A DNA stretch of 6,368 bases from JASLPR01 sp964496475 (GCA_964496475.1 CAZBZS010000076.1:1-6368), one strand, 5' to 3'. Shown: positions 1-6,368, numbered from the stretch's first letter. Made by a program: numbers and translations. The notes: generated by a model not told the origin, from the sequence alone.

Positions 1-377
1 TCGTCGGCGCGGAAGCCGATGGGGGCGAAGACGCGGCGGATGTCGCGGAGGGTGCTGGTGACGGGATGGAGTCCGCCGACGGCCGGGTGGTAGCCGGGGA
101 GGGCGACGTCGATGGGCTCGACGCCGGCCCGGGTGCGGGTGGCGAGGATGGCTTGGTGATCCGCGAAGGCGGATTCGAGTCGCTGGCGGGCGGCGTTGGC
201 GGCCTGGCCGATGGCGGGGCGCTCTTCGGCGGAAAGCTTGCCGATGCCACGCAGGATTCCGGTTAGCTCGCCGCTGCGGCCGGTGTAGTGCCGGCGCCAG
301 TCGTCGAGGTCGGCGGCATCGGTTTCGGCGAGCTCGGCGAGGGCGGTCTCTACGAGGCGGTCAATCTGATCCTGCAT
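1..377 (-). CDS. pheS: Phenylalanine-tRNA ligase alpha subunit, N-terminal part (cut by window edge)
   Basis: This is the alpha subunit of the heterotetrameric phenylalanyl-tRNA synthetase, which charges tRNA-Phe in the cytoplasm together with the beta subunit PheT. Only the first 125 codons lie in the window; the 3' part is beyond base 1. Residues 1 to about 85 are charged and helical, as expected of the tRNA-binding N-terminal coiled coil. They are followed by the typical entry to the catalytic domain, with HPAVGGLHPVTSTLRDIRRV and then FAPIGF, matching the family pattern G-x-x-H-P-x-T and a following F-x-x-x-G-F. The ATG at 375-377 has a GGAAG Shine-Dalgarno about five bases upstream. It is the third gene of the rpmI-rplT-pheS run, a common bacterial order, and pheT probably follows outside the window. 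Identification is by motif recognition; the frame is open throughout. Confidence 0.93.
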   Translation of the reverse strand, partial: MQDQIDRLVETALAELAETDAADLDDWRRHYTGRSGELTGILRGIGKLSAEERPAIGQAANAARQRLESAFADHQAILATRTRAGVEPIDVALPGYHPAVGGLHPVTSTLRDIRRVFAPIGFRAD

Positions 378-422
378 GTCGCTTCCGGAGAGTGCGGTGG
401 CGGGGACGGGTGGGCGTAAATG

Positions 423-445
423 GCCTGCCGCAGAATAAGGCAGGC
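423..445 (-). other. Hairpin in the rplT-pheS intergenic gap
   Basis: A perfect 7-bp inverted repeat (GCCTGCC, nine-base loop, GGCAGGC) lies in the 123-base gap between the rplT stop and the pheS start. In the minus-strand transcript no U-run follows it, so it is not a classical intrinsic terminator. It could be a processing or pausing site, or an RNA element that sets pheS expression apart from the ribosomal protein genes. The rest of 378-500 holds the pheS Shine-Dalgarno and nothing else I can recognise. No leader peptide rich in Phe codons is evident, so a classical pheS attenuator is not supported. Confidence 0.4.
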
Positions 446-500
446 GGAATGGGGTTGGCGAATCGCGGCGAGAGACCCGGGGAGGGGGCCGGCGTCCGGA

Positions 501-860
501 TCAGGCGGCTATGGCCGTGCGGGCGGTCTCGACGATTTTGGTGAAGGCGGCATCGTCATTGACGGCGAGCTCGGCGAGCTGCTTGCGGTCGATCTCGATG
601 CCGGCACGGCGGATGCCGTTGATCAGCTGGCCGTAGGGGAGGCCGTGGCGGCGGGAGGCGGCGTTGATGCGCATGATCCAGAGACGGCGGAACTGGCGCT
701 TGCGGAGGCGGCGGCCGATATAGGCGTAGTCGAGGGCGTGCATCTCCGCCTCGTGGGCGGTCTTGTAGAGGCGATGGCGCCCGGAATGGCGGCCACGGGA
801 TGCTTTGAGAACGTCCTTGCGGCGGCGGCGGGTGGCGACTGAATTCTTGGCCCTGGCCAT
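501..860 (-). CDS. rplT: Large ribosomal subunit protein bL20
   Basis: Ribosomal protein L20 binds 23S rRNA early in 50S assembly. The 119-residue product is the normal length for the family and is recognisable from end to end. It starts MARAKNSVATRRRRKDVLK, carries the basic extended N-terminal tail that threads into rRNA, then the helical segment RRLRKRQFRRLWIMRINAA, and the globular C-terminal half with GLPYGQLINGIRRAGIEIDR and the LAELAVND stretch. The ATG at 858-860 is the family start. An AGGAG Shine-Dalgarno (plus-strand CTCCT, 871-875) lies ten bases ahead of it. Only 21 bases separate it from rpmI upstream, so the two are co-transcribed. In several bacteria L20 represses its own operon through the mRNA leader; the short leader here shows no obvious copy of that structure. 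Confidence 0.98.
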   Translation of the reverse strand: MARAKNSVATRRRRKDVLKASRGRHSGRHRLYKTAHEAEMHALDYAYIGRRLRKRQFRRLWIMRINAASRRHGLPYGQLINGIRRAGIEIDRKQLAELAVNDDAAFTKIVETARTAIAA

Positions 861-881
861 GGGTCGGGGTCTCCTGTGGGC

Positions 882-1079
882 CTAGCCGCCGCGCAACATC
901 GCCATGACTTTGCGGGCAAAGCCACGGGGCAGGGCGGTCATTTTTTTGCCGGCCTTGCGGGCGCGGTAGGACTTCTTGTACTTGAGATGCCCGGAGGCGC
1001 CTTTCGCGTGCATGAGCTTGCCGCGGCGGGTGACGCGGACGCGCTTGGCGGCGGCTTTGCGGGTTTTCAGTTTGGGCAT
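882..1079 (-). CDS. rpmI: Large ribosomal subunit protein bL35
   Basis: Ribosomal protein L35 is a small, very basic component of the 50S subunit. The 65-residue product has the standard length and the standard opening MPKLKTRKAAAKR, followed by RVTRRGKLMHAKG and a Lys/Arg-rich remainder (HLKYKKSYRARKAGKK). The start is set at the ATG at 1077-1079. An in-frame ATG 60 bases further upstream (1137-1139) would add a 20-residue extension unlike any L35 and would overlap the promoter -10, so I reject it. The Shine-Dalgarno is weak (AAGAGACG-like, about nine bases upstream). The gene is first in the rpmI-rplT-pheS operon. The infC gene, often directly upstream of rpmI, is absent here, replaced by a divergent plus-strand gene cluster. 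Confidence 0.97.
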   Translation of the reverse strand: MPKLKTRKAAAKRVRVTRRGKLMHAKGASGHLKYKKSYRARKAGKKMTALPRGFARKVMAMLRGG

Positions 1080-1129
1080 GGCGAGCCGTCGTCTCTTAGA
1101 TGGGGGTGCGGTCTGATCCCAAGTGCGGA

Positions 1130-1138
1130 ATTGTAGCA
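1130..1138 (-). promoter_or_regulatory. Putative extended -10 promoter for rpmI-rplT-pheS
   Basis: On the minus strand the sequence reads TGC followed by TACAAT, five of six bases of the sigma-70 -10 consensus plus the TGn extension. No good TTGACA-like -35 stands 16-19 bases upstream, which is usual for extended -10 promoters. Transcription would begin near 1123, leaving a leader of roughly 44 bases before the rpmI start. The position suits an operon whose first gene is rpmI without infC. This is inferred from sequence match only. Confidence 0.5.
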
Positions 1139-1214
1139 TCAGGAGGGGTTCTAGCGGCAGTTTTGCTGAATCCGGCGGCGGCGGGCGGCTGGTGGCCTGG
1201 AGGCCGCTAGGATT

Positions 1215-1253
1215 GGGAGGTGAAGCGCGCCGGATGAAGGGGGAGCAATAATG
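1215..1253 (+). promoter_or_regulatory. Strong Shine-Dalgarno and five-codon mini-ORF leading into the small-ORF pair
   Basis: A near-perfect anti-16S match, GGGAGGTGA (1215-1223), precedes an ATG at 1234 that opens a five-codon frame encoding MKGEQ. This ends in TAA at 1249-1251. The last A of that stop is the first base of the ATG of the next ORF (TAATG). Inside the mini-ORF a second purine run, GGGGGAG (1239-1245), sits five bases before ATG 1251 and can serve as that gene's own Shine-Dalgarno. The arrangement would allow ribosomes finishing the mini-ORF to restart on the downstream gene. Whether the mini-ORF is translated is unknown. No convincing plus-strand promoter could be picked out in 1139-1214. 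Confidence 0.35.
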
Positions 1254-1529
1254 AGGCCGGAATCAGGAATCTCTGGTTTGATATACGACCTCCTTCGACT
1301 AATCAGGCTGGTGAGCGAGCGCCAACCGGAGGCGACAGAAGAGGATATGAAGCTATACGAGGAGGAACTGGACGAACTGGAGACCCTGGTCGACCAAAAG
1401 TATGGAGCTGAGACCGGGGTAGAGAAGGAAGTTGGGGACGATGCGGACGTACGAGGACTGGCGGAATCGGGAAAGAAACCTGGAAAGCGGGGGGACAGCG
1501 ATAGCCCGTTCAGCTGGAGAGAGCGATAA
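1251..1529 (+). CDS. Hypothetical small acidic helical protein (92 aa)
   Basis: I do not recognise this gene. The first half looks like a real protein: a hydrophobic helix (SGLIYDLLRLIRLV, residues about 8-21) followed by a strongly acidic helical stretch (about 27-52, rich in E, L and D). The second half, from about residue 58, is charged, low in hydrophobic residues and probably disordered. No signal peptide is evident. The start has a good Shine-Dalgarno (GGGGGAG, five bases away), and its stop TAA overlaps the ATG of the next ORF by one base (TAATG). Base composition is clearly lower in GC than the flanking genes; the 60 bases from 1261 are just under half G+C. It uses codons such as ATA, CTA, CGA and AGA that the neighbours avoid, so it may be acquired or under weak selection. 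The upstream Shine-Dalgarno and coupling argue for a real gene; lack of a known family argues for caution. Confidence 0.5.
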   Translation: MRPESGISGLIYDLLRLIRLVSERQPEATEEDMKLYEEELDELETLVDQKYGAETGVEKEVGDDADVRGLAESGKKPGKRGDSDSPFSWRER

Positions 1530-1804
1530 TGCGGGTGAATTTGAAAAGAGGTTCCATGGAAGCGACGCTGGTAGAAGAATTTCGACAGGTGCTGACGAAG
1601 ATCATGATGGCGGTGGAAGCGGCGGCCGGAGGCGGGGCGAGCGAAGCGCTAGAGGATTACAAAATGGCGCTGGCGCGATTGGAAGAGCTGGGGGAGCGGC
1701 TGGCGCCGGAGGAAAAGCGGATGCGCCACTTCGTGGAGAAGCACGGGTTTAGCCAGGCGCTGGACGAGCTGGAGGCCAGATTTCCGAGCGCGGGCCCGGC
1801 CTAG
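1529..1804 (+). CDS. Hypothetical small helical protein (91 aa, or 82 aa from an internal start)
   Basis: I do not recognise this gene. It is predicted to be almost entirely helical and soluble: an amphipathic stretch around EEFRQVLTKIMMAVEAAAG, then EALEDYKMALARLEELGERL, then HFVEKHGFSQALDELEARF, with a short linker between the first two. This could form a helical hairpin or coiled coil for oligomerisation or protein binding. The ATG at 1529 overlaps the stop of the preceding ORF and has an AGAGAG purine run upstream. A second ATG at 1556, with AGAGG five bases before it, gives an 82-residue product beginning MEATLVEEF and may be the true start, because the extra residues (MRVNLKRGS) look unlike the rest. 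The lipid kinase gene begins 24 bases after its stop on the same strand, so the small ORFs and the kinase probably form one transcript. Codon use in its second half returns to the GC-rich local norm. Confidence 0.6.
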   Translation: MRVNLKRGSMEATLVEEFRQVLTKIMMAVEAAAGGGASEALEDYKMALARLEELGERLAPEEKRMRHFVEKHGFSQALDELEARFPSAGPA

Positions 1805-1828
1805 CGGATTGTTGAGGCGAGTGGGGGG

Positions 1829-2752
1829 ATGGGGATGAGCGGGCGGAGGGTGCGGGCGATTGTGAATCCGCATGCGGTTCGAGGTGGACGGTGGGAGCGG
1901 TGGAGGCGTTTGCGGGATGAGCTGGTGGTGCGAGGAGTGACGGTGGATGAGCGGGAGACGGAGCGTCCCGGGAATGCGGTGGAATTGGCCGCGGAACTGG
2001 CCTCCGGGGGCGGCTTTGACCTGGTGCTGGCGGTGGGTGGGGACGGGACGGTGAGCGAGGTAGCGGCGGGGATGCTGGGGGTGGGTTCGGGTGACGACCT
2101 GCCGATCCTCGGCGTGATGCCGCTGGGGTCCGGGAACGACTTCCAGCGCACGGCGGGCGGATTGGTGACGGGTGGGGAGCTGGCGACGCGGCTGGCGGAG
2201 GTGGCACCGGCGGTGATGGACGCGGGCCGTATCCGGTTTGAAGAAGGAGACCGGGCGGACCAGTACTTCGTGAACGTGGCTAACGTGGGCTTTTCGGCGG
2301 CGGTGGGAGAACGGGTGGAGCGCTCGTTTCGCTCGTGGCCGCGAATGGCCGGCTATCTGGTGGGAGCGATCGTCACGCTGGCCGGCTACGGCAATCCGTG
2401 GATCGAACTGGAGATCGGCGGCGAGCGCCGGGAATGTCGGGCGAACAGCGTGATCGTGGCGCTGGGTAATTACTTCGGCCAGGGGATGAAGGTGGCGCCG
2501 GATGCGGTGGCGGACGATGGGTTATTCGACGTGGTATTGATCGGAGACATCGGCAAGCTGGAACTGCTGGCGGCGTATCCGCGTCTGTACACGGGCTCGC
2601 ACGTGCGGCACGGGAAGGTGGAGGTGATGCGGGGAGGCCGGGTGTCGATTCGGGCGGACCGCGGCGTGGCGGTGGAAGGAGACGGGGACATGCGGGGAGC
2701 GCTGCCGGCGACGTTTGAGGTGCTGCCGGGAGCGTTGCGGGTAATAGCCTGA
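1829..2752 (+). CDS. Diacylglycerol kinase / YegS-like lipid kinase family protein
   Basis: A 307-residue member of the DAGK catalytic-domain family (DgkB, YegS and relatives). These soluble or membrane-associated enzymes use ATP to phosphorylate diacylglycerol or another lipid, often to recycle lipid during membrane turnover. The opening strand RRVRAIVNP is typical. The nucleotide-binding glycine motif GGDGTVSEVA lies at residues 70-79 and the second motif PLGSGNDF at 98-105. Later come FVNVANVGFSAAVG (147-160), VALGNYFGQGMKVAPDA (210-226), the DDGLFDV stretch (229-235), and EGDGD near 283-287 in place of the usual DGE-type Mg-site segment. Length is normal (about 290-310). Two ATGs compete: 1829 and 1835. 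The G-run at 1823-1828 could serve the second, and GAGGCGAG the first. The gene follows the two small ORFs and ends 15 bp from the convergent ATPase gene. The exact substrate cannot be told from sequence, so I give no symbol. Confidence 0.9.
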   Translation: MGMSGRRVRAIVNPHAVRGGRWERWRRLRDELVVRGVTVDERETERPGNAVELAAELASGGGFDLVLAVGGDGTVSEVAAGMLGVGSGDDLPILGVMPLGSGNDFQRTAGGLVTGGELATRLAEVAPAVMDAGRIRFEEGDRADQYFVNVANVGFSAAVGERVERSFRSWPRMAGYLVGAIVTLAGYGNPWIELEIGGERRECRANSVIVALGNYFGQGMKVAPDAVADDGLFDVVLIGDIGKLELLAAYPRLYTGSHVRHGKVEVMRGGRVSIRADRGVAVEGDGDMRGALPATFEVLPGALRVIA

Positions 2753-2767
2753 GACGAGGCGGCGGGG

Positions 2768-4699
2768 CTATTCGCGTGGTGGGTTGGAGGAGATTCCCGG
2801 GCGGCGAGTGCGCAGCAGGCGCAGGCCGTTGAGGACGCCGATGAGGGTGCTGCCCTCGTGGCCGAGGACGGCGAGGGTGAGGGTGAGCCAGCCGCCGAGA
2901 GCGCCGATCAAGAGGATGGAGACGACGGAGATGGCCCAGATGAGATTCTGGCGGACGACGGCGGTGGCGCGGCGGCCGAGATCGAGGGCGAGGGGGATGC
3001 GGTCGAGCTCGTCGGCGGTGAGGACGACGTCGCCAGTCTCGAGGGCGACGTCGGTGCCGGCTAGGCCCATGGCGAGGCCGAGGTCGGCGGCGGCGAGGGC
3101 GGGGGCGTCGTTGATCCCGTCACCGACCATGGCGACGGGTCCGTAGCGGGCGCGCAGTTCCCCGACGAGGCGAAGTTTCTGGTCGGGGAGCAGGTCGGCG
3201 TGAAATTCCTCGATGTGGGTCTCGCGAGCGATACTGCTGGCGACGGCGGGGGAGTCGCCGCTGAGCATGACGGAACGGACGCCGAGGCGATGAAGTTCGG
3301 CGACGGCCGATGCAGCGCCGTCGCGGACGCGGTCGGAGAGGGCGATGAGGCCGACGGCCCCGCGACGCTCGCCGCCGACCATGAGGGTGGAATAGCCGGA
3401 GTCGCGGAATTTCTCGAAGCTGTCGGCGGGCACGGAGGCCGATTCGCGGGCCCAGTCGGGGACGCCCTTGCCGACCCAGATGCGCTCGTCGCTGATGCGG
3501 GCGGTGACTCCCCAGCCGGGATCGGCGGAGAAACTGTCGACGTTCTGGAGGGAGAGCCCGCGGTCGTCGGCCTCGACCACGACGGCACGTGCGAGGGGAT
3601 GCTCGGAATGCTGCTCGACGGAGGCCGCGAGGGTCAGGATGTCCTCTTCGGATTCGCCGTTGAGAGACCGAACTTCGACGACGACGGGGCGGCCGATGGT
3701 GAGGGTGCCGGTTTTGTCGAAGGCGATGACCTTGATAGCGCCGGCGGTTTCGAGGCGGTCGCCGCCTTTGAAGACGATGCCGCGGCGGGCGGCGCCGGCG
3801 ATGGCGGAGAGAACGGCGGCGGGGATGGGGATCATGACGGCGCAGGGGGAGGCCACGACGAGGACGGTCATGGAGCGATAGATGGCGTCTTGCCAGGCGA
3901 AGTCGAAGGCGAGGCGGGTAACCAGGAGGACGGCGGTGGCTATGGCGATGACGACGATGGTGTAAGCGGGGCCGAGGCGTTCGGCGATGCGCTGTGCGCG
4001 GGGGCGGGCCTCTTCGGCTTCCTCGACGGCGCGCACGATCTGGGCGAGGGTACTGTCGGCGGCGGTGGTGGTGGCGCGGATATTCAAGACGCCGAGCTGA
4101 TTGAGGGTGGAGGCGTAGACGTGATCGCCGGGACATTTCTCGACGGGGATGGCTTCGCCGGTGACGCTGGACTCGTCCACGGTGGAATCTCCGTCCAGAA
4201 CGATGCCGTCGACGGGGATGCGATCTCCGGGCCGCAGGATGACGATGTCGCCGAGGAGGAGATCTTCGATGGGGATTTGGATTTGCCTGCCGTCCCGGTC
4301 CACTAGGGCGGTTTCGGGACGAAGCTCCATGAGGGCCTGGACGGCGCGGCGGGTGCGGACCATGGCGTAGGTTTCGAGGGTGCCGCTGAGGGAGAACAGG
4401 AACATGAGGGTGGCGCCCTCTTCCCAGAATCCGATGGCGGCAGCGCCTATGGCGGCGGTGATCATGAGGACGTTGACGTCGAGATGGTGCCTGCGGGCGG
4501 CCTCGTAGGCGTCGCGTGCGGGGAAGAGCCCGCCGGAGAGGTAGGCGATTATGAACAGGGTGACGGAGACAGCGCCGGGTGCGGAGATCGTCTCAATGAT
4601 GAGCCCGGTGATGAGCCCGACGAGGCAGACGGCGGTGAACGCCATCATTAGGCGGACTTCGGAAATGTGGAAGTGGTATTGCTGGGCGCGGGCGATCAT
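2768..4699 (-). CDS. P1B-4-type heavy-metal-exporting P-type ATPase (Co/Fe/Ni class)
   Basis: A 643-residue inner-membrane P1B ATPase that couples ATP hydrolysis to metal-ion export. Visible in order: hydrophobic segments at about 20-60 and 76-112; an actuator domain with TGE at 180-182; the transmembrane metal motif SPC at 284-286; the phosphorylation motif DKTGT with the acceptor Asp at 328; the SEHPLA His-Pro signature at 365-370; GDGIND at 526-531; and a last transmembrane segment with HEGST at 614-618. SPC together with HEG-x-T marks subclass P1B-4 (CoaT, CtpD, PfeT/FrvA type), whose members export Co, Fe(II), Ni or sometimes Zn, rather than the CPC-type Cu or Zn/Cd pumps. There is no N-terminal CxxC metal-binding domain, also normal for P1B-4, only a short HFH near residue 9. 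All catalytic residues are present. The ATG at 4697-4699 is the first possible start, since an in-frame TGA lies just upstream, but no Shine-Dalgarno is visible. Automatic annotation may call it a Cd/Zn ATPase. Confidence 0.93.
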   Translation of the reverse strand: MIARAQQYHFHISEVRLMMAFTAVCLVGLITGLIIETISAPGAVSVTLFIIAYLSGGLFPARDAYEAARRHHLDVNVLMITAAIGAAAIGFWEEGATLMFLFSLSGTLETYAMVRTRRAVQALMELRPETALVDRDGRQIQIPIEDLLLGDIVILRPGDRIPVDGIVLDGDSTVDESSVTGEAIPVEKCPGDHVYASTLNQLGVLNIRATTTAADSTLAQIVRAVEEAEEARPRAQRIAERLGPAYTIVVIAIATAVLLVTRLAFDFAWQDAIYRSMTVLVVASPCAVMIPIPAAVLSAIAGAARRGIVFKGGDRLETAGAIKVIAFDKTGTLTIGRPVVVEVRSLNGESEEDILTLAASVEQHSEHPLARAVVVEADDRGLSLQNVDSFSADPGWGVTARISDERIWVGKGVPDWARESASVPADSFEKFRDSGYSTLMVGGERRGAVGLIALSDRVRDGAASAVAELHRLGVRSVMLSGDSPAVASSIARETHIEEFHADLLPDQKLRLVGELRARYGPVAMVGDGINDAPALAAADLGLAMGLAGTDVALETGDVVLTADELDRIPLALDLGRRATAVVRQNLIWAISVVSILLIGALGGWLTLTLAVLGHEGSTLIGVLNGLRLLRTRRPGISSNPPRE

Positions 4700-4713
4700 G
4701 AGGTGTCAATCAT
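4696..4713 (-). promoter_or_regulatory. Stop/start overlap (ATGA) at the ATPase start; possible translational coupling
   Basis: On the minus strand, TCATGATC places the stop TGA (4696-4698) of the out-of-frame MFS remnant ORF directly on the ATPase start codon (ATG 4697-4699), a four-base ATGA overlap. The original C-terminal MFS frame stops slightly earlier, at TGA 4710-4712. The bases before the ATPase ATG (ATTGACACCTC) contain no purine-rich ribosome-binding site. Initiation may therefore depend on ribosomes arriving from upstream. The same stretch contains a perfect TTGACA (plus-strand 4704-4709), but no -10 follows at a suitable distance, so I do not call a promoter. Confidence 0.4.
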
Positions 4714-5197
4714 CGCGTGATTCGCGGCGGCCTGTCCATGGGGGATATCGGGTGGGGGGCGCGGGGGACGGCGGGAACGTGTGTGAGCGCCAACCCGGCG
4801 AGGACGAAGAGAATCGCCATCATGGCGTAGACGACGCCGTACCCGAGCAGCGGTTGGACCCGGTTGAAGGCGTCCAGCGGCACGATGCCGGCCCCAGCGC
4901 GAGGAGGAACAGTCGCTCACAGCCCCCATGAGCGGCTGCGCGATAACCGACACCACCAATCCGAGAGCGACCAGGATGCCGACGAAGGTACCCTTGTTGG
5001 CGCTGCCGACCAGGGTCTCAACCCGGTTAGGCAGGCAGACGATGTTCAGTCCGTCCCAGACGGTCGAAAGGCCGAGCCACAAGAGACTAATGCGCAGCAG
5101 GAATCAGTAGCGGCGGGAGGCGAGTGGGTCAGAGCCACCGGTCTGGCTCCAATCGCCGGCGAGGGCCGGAGCTCTGCGTCGCGGAGGTGTGGTCCAC
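4710..5197 (-). pseudogene. MFS transporter remnant: internal deletion plus 5' frame damage
   Basis: This is the wreck of a major facilitator superfamily membrane transporter. From about 5100 to 4897 one frame gives an N-terminal transmembrane region beginning LLRISLLWLGLSTVWDGLNI, a second helix (GILVALGLVVSVIAQPLMGA) and the cytoplasmic loop motif A, VSDCSSSRWGR, close to the family G-x-x-S-D-R-x-x-x-R-W-G-R-R. From about 4889 to 4710 a different frame gives a typical last MFS helix, with LLGYGVVYAMMAILFVLAGL, ending at TGA 4710-4712. A complete family member has about 400-450 residues, so the central part (very roughly 250-300 residues) is missing, and the ends meet out of frame near 4890-4896. 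Upstream, an in-frame TGA (5104-5106) sits where the family often has a Trp. A likely original start, GTG at 5195-5197 with AGGAAG seven bases ahead, is in yet another frame. The open frame bridging the junction (5082 to 4696) encodes 128 residues whose second half is not MFS-like. Substrate is unknown. Confidence 0.8.
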
Positions 5198-5211
5198 TGG
5201 TCCGCTTCCTA

Positions 5212-6297
<1,086 letters not shown>

Positions 6298-6368
6298 GGG
6301 ATGCGGCTCCGTGGTGACGAATTTGACGGTTGCCCGGCGGGCGGTGATCCGAAGAGGATTCCGGCCAG
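6298..6368. other. aroC upstream region at window edge
   Basis: Seventy-one bases ahead of aroC. It contains the aroC Shine-Dalgarno (plus-strand CTCC at 6307-6310). I see no clear promoter. All the visible minus-strand sequence in the aroC frame is open, so the end of an upstream gene cannot be located. A plus-strand ATG at 6301 also opens a frame running off the edge, but its residues resemble nothing I recognise. Confidence 0.3.

Noticed and set aside
66..266. 66-codon plus-strand ORF opposite pheS
   Set aside because: Gly/Ala/Asp-rich composition without any motif. The minus strand here is clearly pheS.
1080..1139. Upstream ATG extending rpmI by 20 residues
   Set aside because: The extension is unlike any L35 and its start overlaps the predicted -10 element. 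The standard family N-terminus begins at 1079.
1432..1752. 106-codon plus-strand frame across the two small ORFs
   Set aside because: It overlaps both better-supported ORFs; its second half is a Gly/Arg/Ala-rich shadow of the helical 91-aa protein, and it has no good ribosome-binding site.
2753..2767. Possible shared terminator between the convergent lipid kinase and ATPase genes
   Set aside because: The 15-bp gap has no inverted repeat or T-run. Terminators, if present, must lie within the opposing coding sequences, where I could not identify one.
3120..4136. 338-codon minus-strand frame inside the ATPase gene
   Set aside because: The product is almost all Arg, Pro and His, typical of an out-of-frame reading of a GC-rich gene. 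All conserved P-type ATPase motifs are in the other frame.
3200..4306. 368-codon plus-strand open frame opposite the metal ATPase
   Set aside because: Its product is a Gly/Asp/Ala-rich low-complexity string with no domain. It is a shadow of the strong G/C third-position bias of the real gene on the other strand.
4704..4709. Perfect TTGACA on the minus strand near the ATPase start, as a promoter -35
   Set aside because: No TATAAT-like hexamer lies 16-19 bases downstream, and a start there would fall inside the ATPase coding sequence.

Overview
This window comes from a GC-rich bacterial chromosome. It holds core housekeeping genes mixed with a few accessory ones. The strong G/C third-position bias opens long spurious frames opposite most real genes. 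The lineage cannot be fixed from this stretch. The style of the major facilitator (MFS) transporter remnant and the overall composition suggest Chloroflexota or another deep-branching GC-rich group, but this is only a weak inference. I see no rRNA, tRNA, CRISPR array, insertion sequence or phage gene.

Left block (1-1139, minus strand): a translation operon read right to left, with an extended -10 promoter (TGC-TACAAT), then rpmI (L35), rplT (L20) and the first 125 codons of pheS (Phe-tRNA synthetase alpha), which runs off the left edge. The infC gene, often found ahead of rpmI, is not next to it. A 7-bp perfect hairpin lies in the 123-base gap between rplT and pheS.

Middle block (1215-2752, plus strand, divergent from the ribosomal operon): a strong Shine-Dalgarno and a five-codon mini-ORF, two small unrecognised ORFs joined by TAATG stop/start overlaps, then a diacylglycerol-kinase-family lipid kinase. 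The first small ORF has visibly lower GC and rarer codons than its surroundings.

Right block (2768-6297, minus strand, convergent with the lipid kinase across 15 bp): aroC (chorismate synthase), a wrecked MFS transporter gene, and a P1B-4-type metal-exporting P-type ATPase, in transcription order. The MFS gene keeps its first transmembrane region and loop motif A and its last transmembrane segment. The middle is gone, the two ends are in different frames, and its 5' end also carries a stop or frame break. The shifted reading frame happens to end in an ATGA overlap with the ATPase start codon, which itself has no visible Shine-Dalgarno.

I found no convincing new multi-gene system. The observations most worth a second look are the internally deleted MFS gene feeding into the ATPase start, and the mini-ORF plus two TAATG junctions of the small-ORF pair.
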